From positions 136,691 through 200,690 of the forward strand of contig NW_006768809.1 in NCBI RefSeq assembly GCF_000204055.1: DNA of 64,000 nucleotides. Direction: 5' to 3'. Positions 25,301 to 36,570 of the stretch are shown piece after piece. Within the stretch, counting starts at the first letter, position 1, and every line of letters starts with the position of its first letter. Source of the stretch: Melampsora larici-populina 98AG31. Lineage: Eukaryota; Basidiomycota; Pucciniomycetes; Pucciniales; Melampsoraceae. The notes beneath the pieces were generated by a model, which saw nothing but the letters and a program-made list of their open reading frames with translations, was not told the origin of the DNA and searched no databases. The position numbers and the translations under genes were made by a program.

Positions 25301-27138
25301 GATCGAGAAAACTCTACAGTATTGGTCGGGTGTCTCCCGTCGAATGTGACCGAAGCCAACATCAAGCAGCTATTTCGTGATGTAGGGTGATCTTGAAAAA
25401 CTCGCGACATATGTAAGATTCATATTGATCGATTCTGGCTGATTGGCCGTGCATTTCACAGTGTGGAAAAGTTCGCGAGGTGGTCATTCATAGGATTGAT
25501 GCCGATAACACAGTAGCTACTGTGGAGTTTATGGAAAAGGTCAGCGACATGGACTACTTCCTTCGACCCGTGCATTGAACCCATTCTTTTGTCTTCAGGA
25601 AAGTGTTTTGCCGGCACAAACCAAGGATAAAAAGCAGTTATTGGATGTAGAGGTCTCCGTGACGTTGGCTTGGCGTTCGACCCTCTATGTTACAAACTTC
25701 CCCGAAGATGCAACTGATGAATGGATACGTTCAAAATTCGGAGAGGTATGCATACTAGACTCTGTACTCAGATAGTTGGTCATGGTTATCGAAAGTGGTA
25801 CTGTTCGACAGTTTGGCAAGATTTTCGATGTACGATGGCCTAGTAAGCGATTCAAGAGTACCCGGAGATTTTGCTATGTGCAATTCACTTCACCGGTAGG
25901 TCTGATTAAATGTGCCTCATGTCTCTGGAATAGTATCTCACACAGCATCATGATTTACCCGCCTTCTAGGACTCAGCTCAGTCCGCACTAGCTCTTCACA
26001 ATACCGAAGTCGCCCCCAGTCAAAAGATGTCTGTCTTTATCTCAGACCCGCTCAGGAAAAAAGCGCGAACGGATGTCGGTGCAAACGATCGGGAGCTATA
26101 TATCACCTGTTTAACTAAATTTGTTCAAGAGGCCGATTTGCGCAAACTTTTTCAGCCAGTATGATCCTGTTCTGGCTGCTCTTCTATTGGTACAAAACAA
26201 GCGTTCCTGCTGATACGGCTCTTTATATAGTTCGGAGACATCAAAGGCGTTCGCATGATCCTGAATGAAGATGGGCATTCTAAGGGGTTTGCATTTGTTG
26301 AGTTCGAGACCGAGGTGCGGATCAATTTTTCTTGTGTTGCTCATTCATCAACTTGCTGATGACCTCTTACTTTCCACGATGCCAAAGGCCTCAGCCAAGG
26401 CTGCGCTAAGTATGAATAACGTTGAGTTGAAGAAGCGCAGGATTGGTGTTACCATTTCAAATTCTAAGGGAACTTCTTTGGTCGGGAAAAACAAAGGAAA
26501 ATTCCAGGCGGAGTCTAAACTCAGCTCAGCCGTAGATCAACGTAGTCGATGTGTGAAGGTCTCAAAATTACCGGAAGGAGTTCAAGAAGCGATAGTCCAG
26601 CAAGCCTTCGAGTCATTTGGAAAAGTACTGAAGACGATCACATACCCGGAAAAACAGGAGGCCGTGGTCGAGTTTGCTAACGCCCAAGTGAGTCCCGACA
26701 ATCCTTACATCTCCATTTGCAGTAGCTCCATAGGTATCTTAAGATTCTGGACCATTACCATAACCTTTATCAAACCTTTGTACTCCTCTTCCTGCGTGAT
26801 TTTAGCATGCCGGTGCAGTCTTTCTGCATCCCGAGGCAATCCTCATCAATGGTCAACAAGTCGAGCTATCTGTACCCTCAAGCTCGGTTAAAGCAGGCTC
26901 TAGTACCGTCAATTCTAATCTGCCATTACTGCCGCGCACGACGACGAGAGGGAAGAAAGCGCGTTTGGGATTGGGCTTTTCTGGAGCATCGTCAGGGTCA
27001 AAGCCTCTACCGGGCGACAAGCCTTTGAAAGAGACTTCGTCACACGTGGCGCCTCAGGTATCACAAAAGCCTGGAAATAGTGCGACATCTGGTCCAATAG
27101 GGAAGAGTCAAGACGATTTTAGAAAGATGTTGGGCTAA
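22313..27138 (+). CDS. U4/U6 snRNP recycling factor SART3/Prp24 (HAT repeats + RRMs)
   Basis: SART3/Prp24 proteins anneal U4 to U6 snRNA during spliceosome recycling. The start MEATSNSQLE is at 22313. Half-a-TPR (HAT) repeats run through about 22.4-24.9 kb: LEWINDLMASQEDPYDP, KYLAWETTTKNTNFNL, SWAICAARRAIRTTPWSGEI. RNA-binding domains follow: STVLVGCLPSNVTEANIKQL, STLYVTNFPEDATDEWIRSK, RELYITCLTKFVQEADLRKL with KGFAFVEFET, and a degenerate CVKVSKLPEGVQEAIVQQ. The C terminus SQDDFRKMLG is the Lsm-interaction motif that docks on the U6 Lsm ring, which fixes the stop at 27138. Many short introns interrupt the gene; exon borders were not all resolved. Confidence 0.92.
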
Positions 27139-28228
27139 CTCAAAAATGGCTTTTGATGTCATCCTTGTGACCCCGTGTATACGTCCAGGGGCAAAATTTC
27201 GAATCTCACATATTTATTCGGTCATAAATTTGGTCAAGAACTTATTCAGACATGTGAAGTATCATCTTCATGGTTCTGGTCGGACCTATCTTGGGAAGAA
27301 GATTTTATAACATTCCCATATTTTTGGCCAAGTAATTTGGTGTGCAACTTTACCCTTGAAACACGGGCTTGTATCGCAAACAACTGCGTGTAACAATGAC
27401 GATATACGCATCTTTGTCCTGCCCTTGTAATGATTCAACATGTCAAGATTGAAATTTGTCGCTTTTCCTGATGGTTGGGCATGATTAAAGAGGCTTGTCA
27501 AATTCTCAATAAAACTCGTTTGCTACAGTTTCAGAGTGCCATGGCATCCAAAAATGTATCCTTTCGGTGCTTCCTTGTGCTAAATCTGGCTCCTACGTGT
27601 GTTTCAATACTCACTGGTCACGGGGTCATCTAGTTAAGTTCATCTCTGAATTTTCATAACAGTCCACTCAATATTAGAGAAGACAGATTATTGATCAACA
27701 GAGCAGTCCGTGAGCATAATGATCAGGCTTGAATAGCAAAGAGGCCATTTCTTGGGCCGAGATTGGCTGCAAATCGTACAACATTGCCAGAATACTCAGG
27801 CTTATCTTGCTGACATCGACTACCCCCACAAAGATGCAGCTGCACTTGAGCTTAAGTCAGGCTATCATCATTTTTTGTCTTCCTCGTCCTAACAGTCGAG
27901 AGTGAGATACCTAGAATTTTTTCCTCATATGTCCATAATACATCACACAGTCACAGTCACCATTGAATAGCGTTCAAATCATCCAAGTTTGTTATTTCAT
28001 AATGTCAACATAGACTCTAGTTCATGAACATCTTTGAAAGTCGTGACATTTACAATCATTCAACGGGATTGAATGCTCAAGATAAAATTTAATACTGACT
28101 CATTTCCCATATATAATACCATGAAAAAGGAACCGACGCAGCAAAGATCAATATACCACATTGTGAGAGACGTCAGCCGTAACCCAAGAGTTTACTGCGA
28201 TCGACTCGAATTCTATATCTCTTCTCAC
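27139..28228. other. Intergenic, no gene recognised
   Basis: The stretch between the convergent SART3 and carrier genes is AT-rich. Short open frames at 27175-27393 and 27501-27286 show no family resemblance. No repeat was noticed. Confidence 0.5.
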
Positions 28229-29838
28229 TTAGCTAATTAGCTTCATGGTAGTTTCAAATGCGGCAAACGTTGCTCCATTAACCAGCGGAGATCTATCAAG
28301 GGGAAATTGGTCGACTATCAGTACTAGGCATCGGTATCAAAATGATTGATGATGTTGACCTTAATAATGTTGGAGCTAGGCCTTTAGTGAAACCTTTGAC
28401 ACCCTCTGCCCTCCAAACCTTCTTGGCGCAATCTACTACCCCGTGATATTTTCGATCATTGGGCTGAGAAGGTAGACCATCGGTCTGGATTCGCGTCTTG
28501 ATCTGATCTGTGAATTGTCCAGATTACCGAGGAAGTGGAATCGGCAAAGGAAACTGAAGACGCGCGTTTTATAATTGGTAAGAAGGGGATACTAACCTAA
28601 AGGATAACTACACAGCCACATGGAATAACCTGCACCGGCCCTGCCACAAGGATAGAGCCATAGTCAGCTTGGAATAAAGCCTATCACGACTGGATAGATA
28701 GTCAAAAGATGAGAAGAAAATTAAGCTGTGGCACACAACATACCCGTACAACATAGCCCAACCAGTACCAAGATCTTTTCTCGAACCACCATTTTGGTCT
28801 ATGTGACGTTGGACTAACCACTCATATCCGAGGAAATACTATGAGAAAATACCTCAATGATAAACAAAGTGACGAGCCCATCTCATTTAGCCAGGAAGAC
28901 AAACCATCCCGTATCCATGAAACTCTCTGATTAGATCAAATGACAGATTGTGAAGAACGCTTAGCTGATTGTACTTGACCATCAAATAAATTTGACTCAC
29001 CGAAGTACAGTTGCGCCTTGCCCCTGATACCATCCCCTAATCCCATCAGTTTTATAAATTTGTTTCAAAGCATCTAACGGTCCTTGCAAATGATTCTTGG
29101 AACTTGGAGATGAAGTCTGTAGACGAATTCGGATATGCTCAACCGGTCCTGACGATTTAAGAACAATTCAGATCACTGCCGTTATTTCGATATTCTAAAT
29201 CAAAACTTCTTCTAGGTGTAATCAAGGAGATGTACCTGATATTATAGAGCTAGCTACCCCAGCCCCTCCACCGGAAAGGTATAGTTGCCCGAGAGTGAGT
29301 TGTTCAGAACGACCGCTTGCAAGATTTTGACGCCTGAAAAATGTAACAACCTTGCTCAGCCTTGTGCTTGAAGAGTGATGATATGTGAGTTAAGGCAAGC
29401 CTACAAACCTGAATGAACGCTTGAAGGCTTCTAGAAATCCGAACTGTAGAGACACGCATGCACCGATACCAATCAAGGGTAAAGTCGTGCCTAGACTTTT
29501 CTTAGGGTAACGATTTGATAGTTGATCAGTAACCAATTCACTTCTTCAAATTCAAAAGCCTATTGAACAACCTTTATAGAAGCTAGCGGGACCTTCCTCG
29601 CGTAAAATACGTAAAGCGGCATCATTCATACCTCGGTATGCATCGCTACTTTGTAGACGAACCTGTTGAAGCGAAGTACACGAGTTGGTCAACAGCTGGT
29701 CAAATCGGTAACATAGAGAATTGAAGAATATCAGACCTTTACAATGTCGAATGGTTGTCCGACCAAGACTTGTGTGATCCCTCCTGCGGTTCCTGCTAGT
29801 AAATCTTTGATAACCTGAGACTGAGGTTCAACAGCCAT
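28229..29838 (-). CDS. Mitochondrial inner-membrane carrier (SLC25 family, YMC1/acylcarnitine-carrier-like)
   Basis: Mitochondrial carriers exchange metabolites across the inner membrane using three repeated two-helix modules. The start is placed at MAVEPQSQVIKDLLAGTAGG (29838), which leads straight into the first signature PFDIVKVRLQSSDAY. The next pieces are LREEGPASFYKGTTLPLIGI and GACVSLQFGFLEAFKRSFR. The second signature is GPVEHIRIRLQTSSPSS with GIRGWYQGQGATVLRE. The third is YPADVIKTRIQTDGL, followed by VKGFTKGLAPTLLRS and NGATFAAFETTMKLIS before the stop at 28229. An alternative upstream ATG (30021) would add about 61 residues without carrier character. QFG and GIGAC motifs favour the YMC1/CACT subgroup; the substrate is not deducible. 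Confidence 0.88.
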
Positions 29839-30221
29839 ATTCGATTTCCTTCTGTCCTTCTGTGTGGTCGTGAGAATGGTTGTTGTAAAATTCGAATTGA
29901 ACTTCTCCGAACTTAAATTAAAAATCTCAAACGGCCCGAACGTCCAACATGTTTTTTGTCCGAAAAGTTCTTTCCTATATTTTTTTTCAGCAGGCACGTG
30001 ATTTGACTCTTGCGGAGGCACACTGCAACTACACCACGAACCCCCTTTTTGTTGAGTAACCGCTCTCAGGGGGTTCTGTAGGTACCCGGTTTAACCCTTG
30101 CTCCGAGCCGGCGCGCAACCGGCCTTGTCCCCGGTTTTGAACCCTATAATATGAGTGGTCAGTCAACCACTTGTAAGGCAGTTGTCCCCGTCAGTAAAAC
30201 CACAAACAAACACACCGTTCC

Positions 30222-30271
30222 CGCTGGTTCAATGACCAGCGGATGTTGCTCCAGCAGATCACTGCTGGAGC
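30222..30271. repeat. Two adjacent perfect hairpins
   Basis: CGCTGGT at 30222-30228 pairs with ACCAGCG at 30235-30241. GCTCCAGCAG at 30248-30257 pairs with CTGCTGGAGC at 30262-30271 across a 4-base loop. They lie in the left part of the repeat-like region; function unknown. Confidence 0.7.
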
Positions 30272-30782
30272 TCGTGTGCCAGATAGTAAACGAACCGATT
30301 TCTTTCATTTACCCTTGAAGAACGGAAAACGACCGTTCACCTTTTCCCTTTGGTCAAGGAGGTCCAATCACTTGTCATTCATTTGTCACTCGTGTTTGAT
30401 TCAGCTCTCTTCTTTCATCACTATCACTTTTTATTCCTTCATTTGACATTCATTCCTATCACTTACACTTATCAACTCATCCGCTGATGGAATTAGAAAA
30501 ATGTATTGATCATCTTTCATTCCTAGCATGCCTGTTCATACCAACTGACAATCACGTACACCAGGTTTTGTCGCAAGGTCAAATGGACATAATAACTCCA
30601 TCTATGTCTGCCTTGCGTGCGATAGTCGGACCATGGAGTTGTTGTCCATCAAGAAGCATCGCAAGACTTTAAGCCACATCAGACGCTTTGCAAGATGGCT
30701 CGTGGACCAACAAAAACGCGAAATCATCCCTGCGAGCCCTGCACGGTCCGAGGTCCATCATTCAAGTGATTCCCCTGGTCAC

Positions 30783-31416
30783 TCGAATATAACCCAACAT
30801 TGTATGAATTCCATCGTTTTTCTTTCTAGCATCGGCACGTTTCAAAGCCAATTTTGCTCGAGTATCAAACTGTCGATGTAATCCACTCAATTCTGAATGT
30901 AATTCATCTTTCTCATCCTCTAGTTTTTCTATTTCGTCATTTTTGGTTTTAATCCGGTTGTCAGCTTGGGATTGAGTCATCCATTTCGTCAATTCTGTCA
31001 AACGATCCTGTTTTTGCTTTAAACTATCGGTTTGATCTTTGAGATCATGTTCAGAGATCTTGACCCTCTCAATTTGCTCAGTCAATTTCCTGACGCGCTT
31101 CCGGGTGGTGTCCTGTACATTGATAGGATATCAGCAAGACGCAAGTGGTCGGATCGAGGAACGAACAAAAACATCTTTTGGTTGCGCCAACGCACAGTTT
31201 GTTCCTGCAAAGCTTGTTTCTTTTGTCGATTCGAGCCTTCCTCCGTCTTGTGTTCAAAGATCTCTTTTTGCTTCTTTTCTTCCGGCTCTTTTTCCTTCTC
31301 GCTAATTCAAGTGAAGATGCTCACGATGTCAACTTATGAAAAGTGAACCTGACCTCAAAGTAAAAAGCCTCACTTTCACTTGCTCCAGTTCAGAGGAACA
31401 TCTCTTCTGAGACTCG
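30783..31416 (-). pseudogene. Inverted duplicate of an internal rad50 segment
   Basis: Read on the minus strand, this stretch matches the Rad50 gene at 10969-11601 almost base for base, including its introns. The 101-residue frame from 31085 differs from the original at only about three residues (DEIEKLEDE for [14 protein letters not shown] for RTDAK). A one-base insertion (GCCGGAAG for GCCGAAG) breaks the preceding exon. Only coiled-coil sequence is present, with no ATPase or hook, so this is a non-functional fragment. Introns show it is a DNA-level copy, not a retrocopy. Confidence 0.95.
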
Positions 31417-31660
31417 TCCTACCTAAATATGTATCAGTTTTTTTTGTTGGTCTTGCAAGACGATTACGACCGAATTGATGGCATGAAGAATTTCGCTCAG
31501 CTCAAGGACCGTATCGATTTTTCTATGCCAACTGAGGAGCGTATAGAGAACACTATCCAAGAGTTGGAGGATACATTTGGGAGTGGTCTTGCCCCAGATG
31601 AGGGCGGTCATGAAGCAGTAGATGTGGAGGCCCCTTGAAACCGTATAGGGATATGCTAGG

Positions 31661-31832
31661 GTCTTTTCAACTTTCAACTTTCTTGTTTGTGTTTGTTTTC
31701 GTGTTTATTTTTGTTTCACTTATTCTTTGTAGTACTTTTGCTCAGAGGTCTTCTCAACTTTAAACTTTGTTGGTTGTGTTTGTTTTTGTGTTTGTTTCGT
31801 TTCACTTATTCTTTGGAGTCCTCTCGCTCAGA
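31661..31832. repeat. Two tandem ~86-bp direct repeats
   Basis: Unit 1 starts at 31661 (GTCTTTTCAACTTTCAACTT) and unit 2 at 31748 (GTCTTCTCAACTTTAAACTT). Each continues with TTGTGTTTGTTTTYGTGTTT and ends TTCACTTATTCTTTG with GCTCAGA. Confidence 0.8.
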
Positions 31833-31950
31833 TTTGTCTCCCTTCAGTGGGTCGGTCTTGTATTCTGTTTGGTGCCTTAGCAGCTTCATTTGTTTTGCGT
31901 AATGTATCACAAAACCTAGTTGCTATATACATGAACCAAGTGCCACCGTG

Positions 31951-32783
31951 AAAACAACCAATTCTCAACGGAGGAAATCAACCAAAGCACAGTAAATTTT
32001 TCAACCAGTAACCTACGGGCAAACACATTGATTGAAAGTGGGTTTTGTTTATACCCGTACAAAAGCGACTGAAACCCCGTTGCCTAACCAACGCTAGCAT
32101 GACCAGTTGGAAGATGGTGGAGACGCGGACGTTGTAAAAGCGTTCTTCACCAGCTAAAAATTGTGGTAATTCCACTGGGGCGAATCCCAGTTATTTGACC
32201 GTGTCCCAGGGTTTGTGGTGTACTGGACCAAGCTTGATATCTTTCTCGGTGAAGGTAGAGAAACAAAAAAACTCCCTGAAGATGTCAAACTTCACCGAAG
32301 CCAATCCCCACGATGATAGCCATATGATGAGGGAAGCAAGCTGCTGCTTTGGTATCTTTGAATTCCTATTCACTCAGCCACTTCAACACATTGAAAAGAG
32401 ATGTTGATATATATCTTTTGATTACAAATTAGGTTGACAGATAGAAGTAAAGGAGCTCAGAGTGAGGGTATTTAAAGTACTAATTGATTCAAATATCGGC
32501 AACGACTCGATACGAATATTCAAAAAGTAAACTCCTGCTCATCATCGCAAAACAAAAACAACAAGAACACATTTCAAACGAGAGAATGGAATGGTCACCA
32601 AACAAGACATTGAGATAAGGAAACAGATTGAGGAACACGTCGCCTGCCAAGTCACAAGAGATTTGGGAAGAGTCAAAAGGATCAGATCACTCAAAATACA
32701 TAATGAATTCGCGCTCAGAAAAGATGAATCGATGGGAAATGAAGGCAGAGATAACATACCAAGATGAAATCAAGTCGAGTTCT
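31951..32783. other. Degenerate coding-like stretch, minus strand
   Basis: Minus-strand frames at 32373-32191 and 32175-31978 contain TEKDIKLGPV, similar to PEKDIELGPV in the neighbouring small protein gene (32784-33292), but are cut by a stop. It may be a decayed partial copy of that gene. Confidence 0.35.
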
Positions 32784-33292
32784 TCAAACTTCACATGTTA
32801 AAAAAGGTCGAGGAGGACCAGGAAGACCGCAGTTTGAGGGACCTTCACCTAGAAGCAATTGTCGATTCAGGAAGAGTTTGTTAGACTGGTTTATAAAATC
32901 ATGAGAAGGAAGAACTGTAGGAAAGATGGCATACCTAGATCAATTTCAACAAATTCGGCTGGAAGGGGGATTGGAGCATCGAGAGGTTTCGGAAGAGGAG
33001 CTACTGGACCGAGTTCGATATCTTTCTCAGGAATAGTCGAACGCTCCTTTGGAAGAGTGTCGTGGCGAGAGTAAAGAATATGAGAATAGAAATAAGCCCA
33101 AGGAAGAATGATGTACAAGTTTTTAGCGATGAGTTTAAGGATGAACGACTCTGGAACTTTGAAACGAGAGATCTTGTGAGTGCCAAAAATCAAAAAGATA
33201 ACAAAGAAGAAGTTCAACGGGAAGTAAACAAAGAGGGTTTTTTGAAAACGAGGACCGAAGATCTTTTTAAAAGTTAACTTGGGGAGATTCAT
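32784..33292 (-). CDS. Unrecognised small protein with N-terminal hydrophobic segment
   Basis: Two exons (33292-32935 and 32848-32784) join in frame to give 140 aa; the intron has GTATG and CTAG ends. Residues about 20-37 (LFVYFPLNFFFVIFLIF) form a strong membrane segment or signal anchor, and a second hydrophobic stretch (LYIILPWAYFYSHILY) follows. The C terminus is proline-rich (APLPKPLDAPIPLPAEF, CGLPGPPRPF). No family recognised. Confidence 0.5.
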
Positions 33293-34585
33293 GATGAAAG
33301 AGAAATGGAAGAGAAGTGGGAAGGATTCAAGAGGTAGTGAAAAAGGTTTATGGAAAGGATAATCTTGTGGTGGTGGTAGAGAGTTGGGAAGGAGAGGAAC
33401 AGCGATCAGAGAAAGTTAGGATATTTGTACCCGATACATACAGCTTCGAAGCTGATCCACACGTGACCTTTCTAAGAAATGTTATCATATACTTAGGATG
33501 ATTTTATTGGAAATGTATTGTAATGTTTTATTTCTCGTGTTCAGTAGCCCCATCTTCGCTCCGTGATGGTACTGTATGCTAACAAACCTGCTTTTCTCTG
33601 TATGTCTGGATACCATGCCGATCATTCATGTATACAACAACCTCTGAGGAAATTCCTAAAGTTATGTTAACTGTCCTTTTCTAGGAATGGATCTAAGATT
33701 TCACCTCTCAGAAAAAAAAGCTATTAAGTTAAAGAATTGTGATTCGACTCACAATCCTAGACCTTCTAGAGCACGTTCTACATAGACTTTGCTTTGTGGT
33801 TCTACAGCGTCAGATTCTTGAATACATCCTACTTTGATCATCGCTCCATCTGGAATGACTTCTAAGCGACTGACGGTCATCAAAGTGTGTTTGAAAAGTC
33901 AAATTCAGGCTTACATCCTGTATGTAAGAATGCCGGATCCTAACAGTTTCGAGTCCATGGAACATAAGATTCTGGGTCGTAACAAGATCAAAGGTATTAA
34001 GATGATCAGTCCAAATATCTTATTACAAGTTCTTCAGGCAGTTTGCGTGCTTTCGCAGCAGGTTGCTGGAATTCATCGACCGCATATATCTACCAGGCCT
34101 CTCGTCCAAGATATTTTCCGATCAAGTCTGCAAGAAAAGACAGGTCGACAGGAAAAACCGTTGCCTAATTGGAGAAGTTTTTGCGTGGTACTACAACTGA
34201 GAAGATCGCTGGAGTGGTAATGAGTAAGAAGAACTGACCAACAAAAAGCTTTGTCTTTTGTTACCTTTGATGGAACTTTTCTACCATCCATCTCATACAC
34301 CATGGACAAGAATGAAGGTGAATTTAATTCTTCCTTTGTACGGTTGCAGCGGATGACGAGAACCTTTGCCTTGTCTAACGTTCAATGTGTGTGCAAATCA
34401 GGTACCACTTGATATCATAAGTCTCACCTACTTGATCCTTTGTTTGAGCCTGCTAACATATCTCAAGTCTCTCAATATTGCGTTTTCCCATCAACCCAAC
34501 TCATATCATCAAGTATCGCAAAGGTCTCGCCCACTATTCATATCTCTCGACGCACTTTGCATTCGTCTATTGAACTCCGCGTGTC
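33293..34585 (-). pseudogene. Unassigned coding remnant between small protein and SET genes
   Basis: On the minus strand, 34380-34260 reads KVLVIRCNRTKEELNSPSF, 34140-34020 reads AVDEFQQPAAKARKLPEEL after an in-frame TAG, and 33880-33755 reads IKVGCIQESDAVEPQSKVYV before a stop. These look like protein sequence but are broken by stops and frame changes. The last piece faintly recalls the C terminus of GFA/CENP-V-type proteins; this is a guess. Confidence 0.3.
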
Positions 34586-36234
34586 ATGCGACTTGATGGT
34601 TCCTTCTCTTCATTTTGGCTTGCCCTGGCTTTCATCAGGTCTTGCTATTGTCACCTCGTTCATAGCAAAGATGATTCACTTAATCGACTCAATGGCTTCT
34701 CACTCGTCGAACCCCTTTGTATGGCACCAAACCTCACAAACCATTCTCTTGCGTCTCTCGGCCCCAAAACTCCCCTTATGAACGGAACTAATGGATTTAC
34801 CGGAATCTCTCTTCATCAAAACCTGAACTCAGATGGATTAATATATAAGTTTGATAAAATCAAACATCAATCAATTCGTGAGGATCACGAAGAATCATCT
34901 CGCCTAGATGGATTTGTTCAACAAGAATGTTATCCTCATGAAAGCGATATTAACAATGAATCATTTTGCATTTACCTCAACTCAAGATTTGCTCAAGGGA
35001 GGGGCGTAGTTTTCTTGTCTAGACCTTCAGTTTTCATGGAAGCTCTTAAATCAATTACAATCTTTAAACCTAATTCAAAAGTATTAACAGATGAAAAACG
35101 AAATTTAAGAAAATTCGAAGTTATAGATATGCCAGAGAAAGGTGGAAAAGGTATGATTGCAAAATCAAGATATAATTTAGGTGATTTGGTTATAACAGAC
35201 CATTCAATCATTGCCATATCAGTCGAATCATTAGTTTGGGATAGAAAAGATTGGGGTATGATTAGAAAAAAGATGGTAGACTATTTACCAATTCAAACTA
35301 GAGCTGCTTTTGCTACAATGCACGCGATAGGTGAAACGGAAGAAATTTGGATCGAATCTGCGATCAGTAGAAATGGATTTGAATTTTCGATTGGAGAAGA
35401 TGAAGTCCCATTCTTTGCTGTGATCCCAGAACCTGCGTGAGTGATGATTTTACATCCAAAAATGCAAATCATTCAAAATGTTTCTGCTTCGCTGATCCTT
35501 GTTGTTTTGGATTTAGGAGATTAAATCATGATTGTCGTGCTAATGCAGCCTTTCACTTTGATGAATCGACGCTTCAAGTTTACATGTATGCAATCCGAGA
35601 TATTGCACCCGGTGAAGAAGTCACAATTTCTTGTAAGCTTTGGATATGTTTACCCCCAAAAAGTAGATCAGCAAGCAAAATTTACGATCAATGTGGATTT
35701 CTTTCTTTGTGAATTCTGGATGTCAGATCGGGATATGAAACTGTCACGCGAAGAAAGAAGAATAGAATTGAAACATTACGGATTTGAATGTCAATGTTCA
35801 CTTTGTTCTTTACCATCACATGCTGTTGAAGTCTCAGATTCTCGAATACGGCAAATTGATGAGCTCACTGCACACTTGATTGACTGGTCACCTACATCCA
35901 AAGCTACTCCTACTATGGCTGAACATGTCTTGGAGCTCTACAAACTGGTTTGTCTGTTCTAAATCATATCGTTAATTCTTCAATATTTGAACACAACGGA
36001 AGCCTTTTGTTTGTTTGATAGGAACGGCTAGATACAGGTCTAGAAGAAGCTTACACAATGGTTTCATTGGCATATAACGCTGTGGGTGACTCACAGAGGG
36101 CAAGTATGTATGCATCTTTAGCTATAGCTCGTGGAATCATCCTCAACGGTCCAAAGTGGGAAGAATACGATGCAGTACTTGAATTGGAGCAATCACCAGA
36201 GACACATTGGTCTTATAGGCGCCGGGAAACATAG
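34586..36234 (+). CDS. SET-domain protein with signal-peptide-like N terminus (paralogue 1)
   Basis: Four exons join in frame: 34586-35436, 35517-35632, 35727-35947 and 36022-36234 (466 aa). The N terminus MRLDGSFSSFWLALAFIRSC is hydrophobic and signal-like. The SET domain starts near KFEVIDMPEKGGKGMIAKSR and includes RLNHDCRANAAFHFDE and YMYAIRDIAPGEEVTISY, the cofactor-binding core. A cysteine-rich post-SET segment follows (FECQCSLCSLP) and then helical repeats (EEAYTMVSLAYNAVGDSQRA). SET domains usually transfer methyl groups from SAM to lysines. The tail-to-tail neighbour at 36571-38317 is a paralogue with nearly the same exon plan. Secretion is inferred only from the N terminus. Confidence 0.85.
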
Positions 36235-36570
36235 ACTTTTAATTCACTTCTGATGATTATCGCAGTCTCATATTGATTTCCACTTGTACAAATCAGTCAT
36301 CATTTATCCACGTCAAGTGTTTTTGGAACGTGTAGCATTTTGTTCTTGATATATATGTCTGTATCGCTTTGAGCCTGGAAACTATAGAAAGCAGACTCAA
36401 ATTGGGGTTTTGATCCGATTGCATTGCAGATGTTTTTTAATAGGATACTGTTCAAAAGTCATGTGGATAAACTGAAGAGTTAGGATGAATGGTTATATCA
36501 CCAAATAACATCATCTTTGAGCCATAGCACTTATCAAATCCCTCAATCAAAAAGTATTTACATAGGCAAT
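36235..36570. other. 3' intergenic spacer between SET paralogues
   Basis: AT-rich stretch between the two convergent stop codons, presumably holding both polyadenylation regions. No gene seen. Confidence 0.6.

Larger units (their letters stand above)
30100..31950. mobile_element. Unclassified repeat-like region hosting a rad50 fragment
   Basis: A GC-rich left part (30040-30300) with two strong hairpins leads to short plus-strand frames (KKHRKTLSHIRRFARWLVDQ near 30650-30760). An inverted Rad50 fragment (30783-31416) interrupts. Past it a frame runs to 31638 (FSMPTEERIENTIQELEDTF, DEGGHEAVDVEAP). A pair of ~86-bp direct repeats closes the region. This fits a transposon that captured or was invaded by a host gene piece, but I could not find termini or a transposase, so class and borders are open. 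Confidence 0.35.

Noticed and set aside
29839..30021. Upstream ATG extending the mitochondrial carrier by about 61 residues
   Set aside because: The added part has no carrier character and MAVEPQ leads directly into the first transmembrane module.
31032..31346. Plus-strand 104-residue frame in the rad50-fragment region
   Set aside because: It is the antisense shadow of the duplicated Rad50 exon; the same shadow occurs opposite the true gene at 11352-11080.
30100..31950. Helitron or LTR element call
   Set aside because: No 5'-TC/CTRR-3' ends, Rep/helicase, long terminal repeats or reverse transcriptase were found, so only an unclassified label is supported.
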